Shown piece by piece: positions 8,967-20,682 of a stretch of DNA of 64,000 bases (positions are counted from its first letter, which is position 1; each line of letters opens with the position of its first letter). The translations under genes and the position numbers were made by a program. The notes beneath the pieces were generated by a model. It was not told where the DNA came from. It saw nothing but the letters and a program-made list of their open reading frames with translations, and did not search any database. The stretch lies in contig NW_024045143.1 in the NCBI RefSeq assembly GCF_012273895.1, positions 62,001-126,000 of the forward strand, given 5' to 3'. The stretch is from Zerene cesonia (taxonomy: Eukaryota > Arthropoda > Insecta > Lepidoptera > Pieridae).

Positions 8967-9141
8967 TCTCAAACTCGGTGCTGAGTGTCCGAAACGTAAA
9001 GTGATGAAAAAAGCATGGAAACTGGATACAGTCTGCACAATGCTTTACATATTCAGTGACCCGTCACGGTCCGTTCTGTATGGACTTAACGTTGGTCGTC
9101 CAGTCGAACTCATGATGTCTCCTCGACTAGGATTGCTTAGC
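8967..9141 (+). CDS. candidate internal coding exon of unknown protein
   Basis: TTCGCAATGCAG|TCTC gives a 3' splice site and TTGCTTAGC|GTAAGTAAT a consensus donor. Between them one frame is fully open for 58 codons plus one leading base (a split codon at the start, phase 0 at the end). The product reads like real protein: it contains ECPKRKVMKKAWKLDTVC, LYIFSDPSRSVLYGLNVGRP and VELMMSPRLGLLS, with balanced composition. In-frame stops lie outside it at 8944 and just past 9160. I recognise no family. Similar-length open runs occur by chance in this window, but both splice sites on the correct strand make this the best internal-exon candidate. An old element fragment is the alternative. Confidence 0.4.
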
Positions 9142-10070
9142 GTAAGTAATAACATTTATTTTACTATGTGAGAACGCTTTAAAAAATTCTGGAGAGACGT
9201 CAATTTTTTTTTTTCAAATTCTCATTAATTAAACCCAATTCAATTGAATTTTCTTTGATCTTTCTTGTGAAATTATATTTTATAGCCTAGAGGCTATAAA
9301 AGAGGCTCACCTCTGACCGGATAGAGTCGGTGGTGTATAATCAAATTTCCGAACAATTATCACCTGTGTTCCAAGTGTACGCACGTGTAGACGTATCGCG
9401 ATGAAGCTTACATGAATGCACGCGCTATCGTTCTAGACAACAAGACAGCATTGGCATATGGTGCAAACATTTTCTTAATACAAAATAAAAAATATAAGAA
9501 TCTGAAAAGTCCCCTCTCCCCATTGAGCTGCTGGTTAAAGAATATCTTATCAGTTTAGCTTCGATATGTACATGAGCTCTCTTACATAATTTTCTTTATT
9601 TTTACGGATAACCAAAATCATGTCTCAATGTTCGCCCACGTTCAACTATAAAGATAGTCTGGAAATTTCTTAGTAAAATAAGTATACTGATACGCATACG
9701 CCATGTGAACTGGCATACAATCTATGTATTTATATGATAACATCTAATGTACGTTTAGAAATTAAAGACTTTTAAACGGATTTTAAACGCGATTCCATTT
9801 AATACAACAATTGTTACTTGTATTTATCCATATTATTATGTACAATATAACTTCATGCGATGGCCGGGTTATTTTACATATTTTAAAACAAAATATTTTT
9901 AAAGATATTGATATCATCTCAAAGTAGAGATAGATACATCGCTCACAACTAGGTATTATGTGAATCTTACAACTTTTTACAGTAGAATAACTATTTGCGT
10001 GGGTTCGTTATTTTACAAGTATTGCATTTTTTTGGTATTTAGATTTCTGCTGATATTCCATTGAAAAATT
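9142..10070. other. AT-rich stretch holding an 11-bp palindrome
   Basis: TTTTATAGCCT-AG-AGGCTATAAAA spans 9278-9301, and its right arm forms a TATAAAAG. A GC-richer 30 bp follows. No gene is supported. Confidence 0.4.
9278..9301. repeat. perfect 11-bp inverted repeat, 2-nt spacer
   Basis: Left arm 9278-9288, spacer AG, right arm 9291-9301. The right arm plus the next base spells TATAAAAG, so a promoter reading is possible, but no coding region starts nearby. Confidence 0.75.
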
Positions 10071-10073
10071 CTA

Positions 10074-10132
10074 AATCGGGTATAAAAAGTTGCCTACATG
10101 TTATTCCAGCTGTTCAGCTATCTCCGTACCAT
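10074..10132 (+). mobile_element. RTE-like tail fragment
   Basis: ATCGGGTATAAAAAGTTGCC, then ATGTTATTCCAGCTG, then AGCTATCTCCGTACC correspond to the middle of the elements at 4391 and 24845. Both ends are lost. Confidence 0.6.
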
Positions 10133-10439
10133 GCATTGCGTGCATTTTACTGTAGTCCATAACTATCCTCTCATAGATATTTACCAATGATGATTGTAAT
10201 ATTTAAAAATTTTAAGCACCCCACGCTTTTTACTCTGAATTTAATCATTGTGTTAATAACTTAAATTTTATTATAATTTTGTTTTGAGGTGATTCATTAT
10301 GATTGATTGTTTCATCTGCAACTATAGTTACTAACATTAAACTCTTTTCCATCAAAAATCAAGTTCAATTTGCAGTAAAAGTGTGTTTTTTTAGTTTTTT
10401 TAAACTATAATCATTATTGGTATAGTTATAATAGCACGC

Positions 10440-10510
10440 GTGGTGGGTGTGCCGACTGCCGGCGAGCGGCCAGCGCGCCTCATCCTCGCCGGCGCGATGT
10501 TCAGACTTCA
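10440..10510. other. short CpG-rich island
   Basis: About 60 bp of CG-rich sequence (GCCGGCGAGCGGCCAGCGCG and CTCGCCGGCGCG) in AT-rich surroundings, with no convincing open frame. It may be a regulatory element. Confidence 0.3.
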
Positions 10511-10864
10511 AATCAGCGCCAAATACACATTTAATAATACTAACTGTTCATTTATCCACTTTCCGCCTTATATTAAATCTTCACAATATGACGGACGGTC
10601 GTTCTCAAAAGGAGGGACAGATTGGTAAATATCATACAATCCAAACAATCCTTTAGCAGATATTTCTGTTTCTCAATTTCTTCATAAGGGTATATTTCTA
10701 AGAATTGTTGTACATTATGGATTATGTACGGCGGATGATGTGTTGTCAACGAAATCTCTTTCATAAAAACGGTGAGCATAACTGCTTATATTATTATTTA
10801 CAACGCTTAACACAGTAGAATACAATTATCTTCACATATGACATTTGTTTTATTCGCATCGCAG

Positions 10865-10943
10865 GCGTATTTGTCCCTCACACTCTCAGCTGCACCGTGA
10901 GTGCTTAGCAGACATCTACTTGGCTATTTTGGGACCTAATTAA
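10865..10943 (+). CDS. candidate small terminal or cassette exon
   Basis: TTTTATTCGCATCGCAG ends at 10864 and is a fair 3' splice site. One frame (from 10866) is open for 25 codons to TAA at 10941-10943 and contains SQLHRECLADIYLAILGPN. Alternatively a donor GTGAGT at 10897 would make a 32-bp cassette exon open in all frames. The frame is ambiguous and no homology is known, so this is only a pointer. Confidence 0.18.
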
Positions 10944-13900
10944 ATATAGTAATTGTCCTAGTGTATCTGCTAGGTCTAAATGTGGTATTATTTATGATCA
11001 TTAGACATGACATTTGACAGTAATCTTTGATAAATATTAATACTGCTAAAAATAAAACATCATTTATAGCTCGAATTGATTCAATTTGGACTTACAGTAG
11101 TGTGACCTTCAACTCTACTTAAAGCAGACTTTTGAAATTCTATCATTCAAGTTAGAAATAATTGAGACAATGAATTAAGTAATAAAGTAAAGTATCCGAT
11201 GGGAACAACTTACGACAATAACACAAATCGTTCGAACAATTATACACAAAATCATGGCGAAGTTAATTTTAGCGCGGTTTGGGTTTACAGAGATAATAAT
11301 TAAGCGAAGTAAGCACCAAATCAAACTGAAAATTCCCATTATAGTAAGTGAAACTGAAACTTTAGATTTTGTTTATTTGGGTTCAAAACTTAAAACTCAA
11401 ATATTTATTTATTCAATTAGATTTCTTATAGAAGCACTTTTGAAATCAACTTTACATTATTTTTAAATATATAGTCATACACTGATGAACCTATATTTTA
11501 TCCAACAATCGAGTAGTACAGTTTAGTTATGTACATTGGAATCAAATCCGAAACGAGTGTTATTCTATATTATACAGGGCTTCGCATATCTGAGTTATGT
11601 TCAGATTGCGATGTGAAAGCACGTATATTGGTTGAGTAATTCGAACTCGAATAAAAAAATATAATAACACAACAGCAAAAGTTATCCAATACCAATGTTT
11701 AGATCATAATAATTTTCATGTATGTTCGTGTTATTTAACTCTCTTCGTTTGTAATATTCCTTTTCTCATTCGTATCTTTCTTATATATGAACTACCATAT
11801 GACAGCCATTGAGAATTGAAGATAATCACATAATTTTGTCTATCATATATGTCCACGGGTATTTAATGAAATTATACGTTTAAATTGAACATTAGACTCG
11901 ATGAAGTTTGAAGAGTACTCTTCGTTAAATAACAATAACGATGTAGATTGTGCCTAAGTTCTTGTTTTGAAATTTCTACAACAAGTCGACTTGAGTTAGC
12001 GAATTGCAAATAAGGATATATAAAAAATAAGAAGCGGCAGTGGAGCTTCCGCAGAGCTAACTGTAACAGCAATAATCCGCGAGATATTAAGCACCCTCTC
12101 CTCCCCTTTAATATTGTTGCTATTGCGCGACCGCTCCGCGAGCGCCCGACCGATTTTATCGACACCATAACTTTCACTAAACAGCAATACATTACTATTT
12201 TTATATGAGTTATGGTTCTATTCCAGATATAAATGTATCGGCGTACATCGCGTCAAGCGGTCGGGTATTTATGGGTGCTGTTAGAGGACTTCCGCGGCAT
12301 ATCTCGCGATTTCCTTTGATCATAAGTAACGATACATTAAGTGTATTTCAATTTGGTTCAGTGAATTTATTCCGTCGCATAAGTAATAGCGCTACTTGGT
12401 AACGTCAATATTATGATCGCAATAGTTCATTCGCTCTTTGGAGTCACGTAAGTAGCAGCTGTTGATTAATTCTATCTGGTTCCTTTCTGTATTTTCTTTA
12501 ACGAACTTCAATGACATTAATTCATATGATCGTAAGAAACTCAAATTGTATTAATAATATATGTTAAGGGACGAGGGGAAGTATATAAAATTCCAAACAA
12601 CAGTAATTCAAAGACATAGAAAGGATACAACTAAGTTGATATCTGACATGAAATACGAAGCTTATTTAATATTTTCTGTATTGAAATTGATATATAACTA
12701 CAGAAAATTTCATAGAAACTTTATTAAGTTCACTTTATGGCGAAAGTTTTAGTTTATTTGCAATAGACAACGAATGGAAGAAACTAAACGACTGAGAGCC
12801 GAGAAAATAAACAAAACATCGTTTTCTTGGGGCAGCGGGTATATTAAATTCCTGGCGGACAACAATTTACTCATTAAAAGAGCCTCAGGACCGGAGGCCC
12901 GCGGAGGGGAGGCAGCTTCGAGACATTTTGTCGTTGGGGAAAAACTAACAAGTTTTATCCACTTCCTACGGCATGCATTCCATGCATTTTTGTCCCGCCA
13001 TTGTTGGCTGATTGGCGAATATAAATTACTAGATCATACTTCTCCCGAAATACTTGTGCTACCGTGCTTACGAGCACAAAGAGCCAATGCGCTTTGGTTC
13101 TTGTTTCATTTGATTGATAGAAAGAAGAGAAAATTAAGAATATTTATTGAGCGAGACAGTGTGACGAGAAATCTGTAAGAAAATACATAGATAAATTGAA
13201 GAAAAAAAAACAAAATAAAAATTCAGCTTGTTCTAGGCATGAACCTGGCGCTGGTTTTTCATTAGAACTTATGTAAATCCGAATCACGGATGTGAAACGA
13301 GGCGATAATTTAATAAAAATAAAATAGTGCGCATAATATATATTAAAAAATACGTATATGAATTTCCACATAAAAGTATATTATGTAACACGACAGCCAT
13401 ACATGCAGAGATTAAAAAAAAAATACCCAACTAAAAAAATAATAATAAAAGCGCAGAACTGGACTCTAGTCTAACCTTCGCTGCTCGTCAATTAAGTAGT
13501 CTATTGGTGCTGTTTTTGATTAATTGTAAAAAGATCGCCTGGAACATCAGCACGGCTGTGCCTGTATAATCACTAGCTGTCATGGGCATGTGTTCATGGC
13601 TGATAATGTTACTGATTAGAAGATAACAAAAATAAAGGGTTTGAAATTCCGCTCAATGCGCATTTTATCTGAAATACATCCCGAAATATAACGTTTGAAA
13701 ATGAAATGCATTTAAATGTATACAAAACATTGTATCTGACGTTTTAGAATAATATTTAGTGTAAAATACGAAAGGATGTTTTGAATATTTTAATCCAAGT
13801 ATAAAATTTACATGCATTTTGATGAGTTGTGGGCGTGAATTTTGATTAAATTTAAATAAAAATAGTGGCGGATCGGCCTTTTTATACCGCTGTTTGTTTG

Positions 13901-14000
13901 TTATCAGGCGCATTATTAATTACTATGTCTGCCCTCATAAAGATTTTTGTATGAATGTTTATAGTAATTTTATCTTTATACCTTTAAACGAGTAATTCTT
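10944..14000. other. non-coding stretch with unsupported open frames
   Basis: The longest frames are 12774-13178 (plus, ATG, 134 codons) and 11872-12192 (minus, ATG, 106 codons). Neither shows a domain or family resemblance. The first crosses a GC-richer block (12890-13020) with palindromic GCATGCATTCCATGCAT, which looks more like a conserved regulatory block than a gene. TTCTATTCCAG near 12218 is acceptor-like and leads into an open frame to 12402. Confidence 0.4.
12774..13178 (+). CDS. open frame of 134 codons, probably not a gene
   Basis: ATG at 12774, TAA after the last codon. The product is basic, with no signal peptide, membrane segment or motif I recognise. Its middle spans GC-richer sequence with few stops. 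No introns, promoter or polyadenylation signal support it. I list it only because it is the longest ATG frame outside the 5034 gene. Confidence 0.12.
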   Translation: MEETKRLRAEKINKTSFSWGSGYIKFLADNNLLIKRASGPEARGGEAASRHFVVGEKLTSFIHFLRHAFHAFLSRHCWLIGEYKLLDHTSPEILVLPCLRAQRANALWFLFHLIDRKKRKLRIFIERDSVTRNL

Positions 14001-14365
14001 NNNNNNNNNNNNNNNNNNNNNNNNNNNNNNNNNNNNNNNNNNNNNNNNNNNNNNNNNNNNNNNNNNNNNNNNNNNNNNNNNNNNNNNNNNNNNNNNNNNN
14101 NNNNNNNNNNNNNNNNNNNNNNNNNNNNNNNNNNNNNNNNNNNNNNNNNNNNNNNNNNNNNNNNNNNNNNNNNNNNNNNNNNNNNNNNNNNNNNNNNNNN
14201 NNNNNNNNNNNNNNNNNNNNNNNNNNNNNNNNNNNNNNNNNNNNNNNNNNNNNNNNNNNNNNNNNNNNNNNNNNNNNNNNNNNNNNNNNNNNNNNNNNNN
14301 NNNNNNNNNNNNNNNNNNNNNNNNNNNNNNNNNNNNNNNNNNNNNNNNNNNNNNNNNNNNNNNNN
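14001..14365. other. assembly gap (365 N)
   Basis: A run of N. The right flank is an RTE-like repeat starting at its first base, suggesting the gap arose at a repeat. Confidence 0.99.
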
Positions 14366-14446
14366 ACTTTTTATACCGATATTCCTACGGGATACGGTTA
14401 CGTAGCACGCTTACGCGGTTTCAACCGCGGGTCACAGCTAGTTAGA
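14366..14446 (-). mobile_element. RTE-like tail, 5' end, reverse orientation, cut by the gap
   Basis: ACTTTTTATACCGATATTCC, then ACGCGGTTTCAACCGCGG and CAGCTAGTTA. This is the reverse complement of the start of the 4391/24845 elements; the rest falls in the gap. Confidence 0.7.
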
Positions 14447-17400
14447 TATTAATGAAATAAAGACAATTAAAACAGATCGTTTGACTTTTTGCCAAAATGT
14501 TATAGGAATCCATTTAAAGCCGTTTAAATTTCGACCTCGCTCCAGCGGACCCTCGCTACAACATTAAAACACAAATTCAATTAAAAGCAAACGAAAAAGC
14601 TCTAAAGCAATGTATTAGTAATGCGATGTGACAGGGGCTTTTAATAAAGCTCGGGCCACACTGGGCGGCGGCCGGCGCCCTCCGCCGCGACTCGCGACAT
14701 CAACTTTTTCAATTAGTTGAGCAAAACCACCGTAAAGTGCGATCAGCCGATACGTCCGATCCCATTCACTCCACTCTCTAAATTAAATTAGTTTCGATAT
14801 ACTTAGATTGAAATCCGCTGTACACCCGCGTGGAGGCGACGTTTCTACGTCTATAGATAGTGTAGTACAAATATTTCTTGAACGTCATAGACTCATTTTA
14901 TACTGAGGAGCATTATTTGTTATCAATTATCATATAAAAATAAATTAAATACTCATAAAACTCGTCTCCGGTAAACAATTATATGCATTCAAATTTTTTT
15001 AACTTTTACTGATATTGCAATTGCAATGTAAACAACAATGGCGTGACAAGTTGAGAACCAAATTCAAAGGTATTTAAAATATTGTCTCAAAAGTATTCAT
15101 TTTCAATACAGCTTCATTTCAGAAAGCTAGAAGTGACGTTATAATATTTGTGCGTGTAATAAGTCAATTTGTATGCGCGTGTGGTGGTCGCTTAAGAGAT
15201 AAGGCCGTTTCCACACTCGCCTACTTCTGAAGTTATCTTGCAACTAATATTTCGCCCCGACATGGATATCTTGCAAATAATTTGAGGCATTAAAATGAGT
15301 CGGCGTTAGAATTTCAATGAAGACAAGATACGGTCAGCATTTACACCGAAGCGGAATTTAATATAATAATGCAAATTTTATTGTCCCCGTTACGTTCTAT
15401 TTACATTTGGCCGCTCGATAATATTCTTATTTGTTTCTCTCTCCTGGCGATAACATGCAATTAACACGGATTCGAAAATGAACAGTGACATATATTATAT
15501 TTCCAAATTGGGCAAAATTTTAACCACACGTTTACAAAATTTTTCTAGGATTGCCAAGGTATTTACGCTGTAAGAACATTTTGACAACCTGACATTTAAT
15601 CCAAAGGTTTAAAATAATTTCACACCTTTAAAAGACCAGCGTTTTAAAAGAATTATAAAAATTAATTGTATCTCCTTCATTGGACACCATGTGAATTGAT
15701 TAAATTGCCTTTGTAGTTGAACGCTAGTTACTCATTTTTAATTTAAAAGCTATCCGCGATTCTGGTTTTGTTCGCAAATGCTAAACGCGCATTCTGCATG
15801 TGGTCTCGTACCGTGTAATCAAAACGGAACATTCAATCAAGGGATCGGAAAGTGAAATGCGTACACGCGGTCATTACGCGCCGCCGCGCCGTGACGCGCG
15901 TAAATCATCGCGTAATAACACGCGCCGACTCGGTGTGGTCCTACCGCCGCGTACATACCAGTGTATGCTGACCTCTCGTACTTCAAACTTGATTATTTTA
16001 TTGCTAAACTTGTTCTTAATAATCACTATTAGGTTATAAGGCCGCCTAATAAACTATGCTATTTTTTTGTGTATATAGCAGACAATAAGGTTACTTTATG
16101 TCGTTATAACAAAGATGTAAAAAAATAAGTTAGATGTGGAAATATTACTGTTAACCGTATAATGGTATTGCTTTCAATTCATTGTTTGTCCTCAAACCAT
16201 TGAACATAAAGGTAAAAATTACATTATCAGGTCTCAAACAAAAATAATTGTGATTATACATCTTCTCAGAATAACAGTTAGACTAAGTAGTTCGGGGCGT
16301 AATATAATATTAACATTTACATAATAAACGTAAATGCTAAATTTATATGTAGCTGGGGGCAAACCACGACCTCACATGCGATGCTACGGATGCTGTCAAG
16401 GCGTGTTTTTAATCAAATACACATTTTACTATACACTGGTCTCAGAGCAATCTTACTATCAACCTGCTCGACTTCACTATTAACTTACGTAAACCTTCAT
16501 GCGACGCAGGATCTTCCTTGTTTAGGCTACTAAATCATAACTAAATCGCACTATTAATGGATTTATTACTTTTAAGCCATATATGTATAATTACTGTAAT
16601 TATATAGACACGATGATGCTATCGTTATAATAAACTCTGTGGATGAAAGAGAAGTTAAAAATACCAGCTCTAATAAGTCGGAACTGTAGTAGCTGTGTCA
16701 TGACTGTGTGCGTGTGTACCGGCCTGTGTCAAAGGTTCTATTTCAGTGAGCTAAACACTAAACAGAGTCTAGACTAAACAACACGTGGCCGTGGCGACCA
16801 GCGGTGGTGCATCTTACGCTCATGCCAGCAATAATATTGTGTTAGATTTATAAAGAACAACAATGTTTAGCTGGCAGTTTGCTCTACTGTTGATCTTTTA
16901 TGCGACGGACCAGAATGTTAATAAAAAAATCACGTAATTGTTAAAATTTTTAATCAAAAATGAATAAAATAAATGAGTCAATTAGTGAGCTTATTTTTCG
17001 AATTTTTCTTTCCACCTTTATCGATAGAAAATTCAGTCGGATATTGAAATATGAGTAAAGCAATATTTATATTCGAAAAGCATCCCACGCGGGTTATTTT
17101 CTCTTCAAATTTTCAAGCCTGAAAATCTGAAAACAGTTGAACTTCAGCCTCTAAAACCCGTTTTTGATTCACGTCTCTCCGAGGGTCGGCGCCATGTGTG
17201 TCGAATATCAAAAAGCTAATGCGACTGGCCTGCTGCCAGCATACGTGCCCCGTGGCGGCGGCCGGTGACCACTGTCCCTCTGCCGACTATTTATTGCGTA
17301 TGTCTTGTTCATTATCATCGTATATTATGAAAATGGAGCCGCCAATAATGTTTTAGTATCACAATACTGCCAGTAAAGTTATAACTAACGATTTGCCAAA

Positions 17401-18140
17401 TGGCGGACTTTATGAATAAATTTCGATAATTTTATGCTTTTTTAAATAATAAAACAGTTGTAAGATAAAAAAACCTATCATTGTACTATAAATAATTAAA
17501 TGTCTTCTATTATATTCTAGTCTAGTCAATATTCTATACAACAGATATAGTAACTGGTTCTCAACGAATGAACCAAAAAAAATGATCACACAGATTGAAA
17601 TAAGATACGCGATTAATATACCTAGAGATTAAATAAATGAAAACCGAGGTAATCAAATATCGTTGAAACAAAATCGCTAACGTATTATTTTTCATTTCGC
17701 ACCGGAGCCGCCTGAGACTTGACACCGTGGACACTCATTATTGTAATGTCATATAATCTACTATCTGTTAGTCATTATTTTTTTGTAAATGGTAAAAAGA
17801 GTATACACAATATGAATGCAATAGTCAAATTATGAAATTGTGAGTCTTAAATATTCTAAACGAAGAGTAGTTACAAATGTTATATAGAATAGGAGGCTTT
17901 AGATGTAGCGATGTTTTGAAGCGAGATCACCCACAGCGAGAGAAACCGGGTCACAGATACAAGTAACTCGGTATAACGCCTGACATCAATTCATTAGCGC
18001 AAATTAACATCAAAGCCCCCGATACCTTGCTAATAAATCACTTGCTAATTCGCCAAACCGAAGATTGTTAACTAAGTTATCTATTTCATCTGATGTTTAC
18101 GTCGAGGCTCTGCTCATGCTGCATTCAGGAACTTTGAATA
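14447..18140. other. non-coding stretch with CpG-rich patches
   Basis: CpG-rich patches occur at about 14655-14695 and 15857-15955. No gene is supported: open frames are short and the splice-like sites I checked (for example TATTTCAG near 16746) lead straight to stops. Confidence 0.45.
15857..15955. promoter_or_regulatory. CpG-dense block with repeated CGCGTAA motifs
   Basis: ACGCG or CGCGT cores recur about six times in 100 bp, with CATTACGCG facing two CGCGTAA copies in inverted orientation. Such density is unusual in this AT-rich window. A cluster of factor-binding sites is possible; there is no direct evidence. Confidence 0.3.
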
Positions 18141-18264
18141 TTTATTTATTTATTCTTTATTGCACACTTTCACACTTTCAAAATGTAAAAAAGAAATAAA
18201 ATTTAACAAAAACTAGTATGCAAAGGGCGGCTTTATGGCTAAAAGCCATCTCTACCAGGCAACC
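18141..18264 (+). mobile_element. interspersed repeat of the TTTATTGCACAC...CTACCAGGCAACC type
   Basis: (TTTA)n TTCTTTATTGCACAC, an A-rich middle, then AAAGGGCGGCTTTATGGC and TCTCTACCAGGCAACC. I recall this arrangement as a common lepidopteran repeat. It is a single copy in this window. Confidence 0.6.
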
Positions 18265-19050
18265 GTTGTTAATATTTCAATGAAGACTCTCCTTACTATC
18301 TTCGTCTATATTATACATCAGAATGCAAAGTCAATATGTTTATTTGTCCTTCTCAAGTTTCAAACGGAACGACTTTATGATAAGATTTTTGTTTCTGGAG
18401 ATAGACAGGAGGCTAGAGAATGACATAGGTTACTTTTTAGAAGCTACAGACGGTAAGCTACATTTGCCTGATTGTGAAATTAGTGGCTTAATAACTTTAG
18501 TCTCTCATTTTGGTTTAAGAGACCGTTTGTGTTGTTTTATAATAAGAGACTCTTAATATAAAACAATATATCCGTTAACATAAATATTATACGCGTTCTC
18601 TCACATAGGGTACGATCTATAGACATGTTATAAATGTCCATCCTTAATGAAATATATGAAACTAATATATACTGATTTAACGACAACGTCAAAAGAAATA
18701 TAACATATTAGCTTAGCTTAAAGTAGGGTGCTAGAGCAGAAAGGAGCAAAAACAGCTTTATTAAAAGTAATTACAAATTTTTTAATAATACAATCACACG
18801 AAGTCATGCTCAATTAAGAGTGAACTAAAAATAAATAAAAATAGAAAGTAAAGAATAAATCATGTTTACATCTGATGAGTTTAGATTATTTATTGCTGAA
18901 TATTTTACAGACATACATTTATGGTATATCGACCTGTTTACGACTATGTACTTTATTATAAAATACATAAACATTTATGTAAATTGTTCATAAATTGTTA
19001 TCACATTAGTCAAATAGGCAGCCCTGCAGAGAGTCAGCCTGCGTGAAGGT

Positions 19051-19078
19051 GAGGCGCGAGGCGCGAGGCGCGAGGCGA
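19051..19078. repeat. GC-rich heptamer minisatellite (GAGGCGC)n
   Basis: Four tandem 7-bp units, the last with one change (GAGGCGA). Confidence 0.8.
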
Positions 19079-20638
19079 GTCTACACTAAACGCGTTTGCT
19101 AACTATCGCTGGTGGGATTCAAACTACAGCTGCGTATCTACTAAAATAGTTAATTTGGTTTTGCTTGCAGAATTATTGTGAAACATTTCACTAACAATTT
19201 TACGTCTCATCTATATGCGATGTATATAAAGCCGTTTGTAGCGTACTCATGATACTAGATGAATGTTTATTTTAAAGCGCTTGTTTTATGCTCTCGAACG
19301 GTAACAAAAACAAAGCTTATTAATGAATGTATAAAATGTAATGTCTTGTAACTTATTATTTTAAATTTGGTCCGTATTATTCTTAATCCAACAATTTATT
19401 TCCAGCTATTTTCCTCTATGCAATGTTTGAAGTCTCAAGCTTTTCATTATCTCTAAGCTGTAACTATCTATAGCTGTTACTATTTCAATATAATCAAATT
19501 ATCGGAGCGCGTATACGTGAGCTAAGTTTCAGCAAATGAAGTGGGAACAGTGAACACCGCTGGGAGTCGATAATGACATTTCATTAGTGCTGATGGGGCC
19601 GGCTGGATGCGGGCTCCGGAGTGACGCGATGTACATTTAGATGATTTGTTGAAAAACTCTGAAGCTAAATGAAGCGGGGGTTTACTGTAAAAAGCTTTTG
19701 CAGAACTTACAGCAAAATTTCACAGAAATGCTGCATGCTATGAGTGAAAACCGAGTGGCCTGAGAGTTGATTACATTATTCCTTAGAGAAGAGGGATCTT
19801 GAGAGATCTGGTGCAAAATCGGCGACGTTGTACGTCCTTTGCCGGTTCGACGATATCGAATATTAGTGTCATCGTTTATAAGTAGGTTTTATTTTCAAAG
19901 ATTCCAAGAAGAAGTTACAAACTGACATTTTGAATAAACTTTAGCACGAACTACGGAAAATCTACCGAATTATAGTGTATTATTTATTTATAATATAAGA
20001 TGCATATGCGAATCTTACCATTACAATGATATATATCGTATTATCTGAGTCAAATCGTGTAGTGGGTACGGAGCGTGTGACAGCGGCGGCTCATTAGGCG
20101 ACGCGTCGTGTAAACAGGCGCTAATTGCGCGTCACCAACGTTCGTGACTGCGATACCTCGTGTACTCGTAGGCTTTGAGCGTGTTACGGCATATAATTAG
20201 AAATCAACATTTGTAACGTGGCAGAACCTTTCAATGGGTCGAACGAAAGTCTAAGAGCTAACCTTCTCCACCCATCCTGCAGTCATGTTCTCGTCTATAA
20301 TTTACTAAAAGGTCAGCGGCTCATCTGTAATCATACGGCGGCGGATAACTAACGTTAATTACGTGTGTATGTGTCATTCGCTCGCTTTCAACAACAAGCT
20401 ACATGCATAAAGCTCACGAGGAATAATGCCTTATCTTTATCATTAGACATAACCATGTCGCACTTCACCGAATTGCCTCAGCTGTAAATAATTGAAAAGA
20501 CATTAGTCTGGAGTCCACATCTTAACCTAATAGACTGTTATCCAGAATCTTGTCAGAATTAGCGAAAAGCCATAAGTCACAAGTTCATTAGGCGTCCGAC
20601 CGCACTGTGATTGCGCCCGCGTGTCTCGCATACCTGAA

Positions 20639-20682
20639 CCCCCCCCTCCCTCCTCCCCGCACCGCCGCCCGCGGCCAGGTGC
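20639..20682 (-). promoter_or_regulatory. C-rich tract, G-quadruplex pattern on the minus strand, next to E-boxes
   Basis: C runs of 8 (20639-20646), 3 (20648-20650) and 4 (20655-20658) give a minus-strand pattern that satisfies four G-runs of at least three with short loops. An ACCTG (about 20632) and a CAGGTG (about 20676) flank it. The pattern is visible; function is unknown. Confidence 0.35.

Noticed and set aside
11872..12192. Minus-strand frame of 106 codons starting with ATG
   Set aside because: No domain, signal or family resemblance; composition follows the local base composition.
19780..19870. Possible exon reading SLEKRDLERSGAKSATLYVL
   Set aside because: Only about 31 open codons between stops, without a good acceptor or donor on either side.
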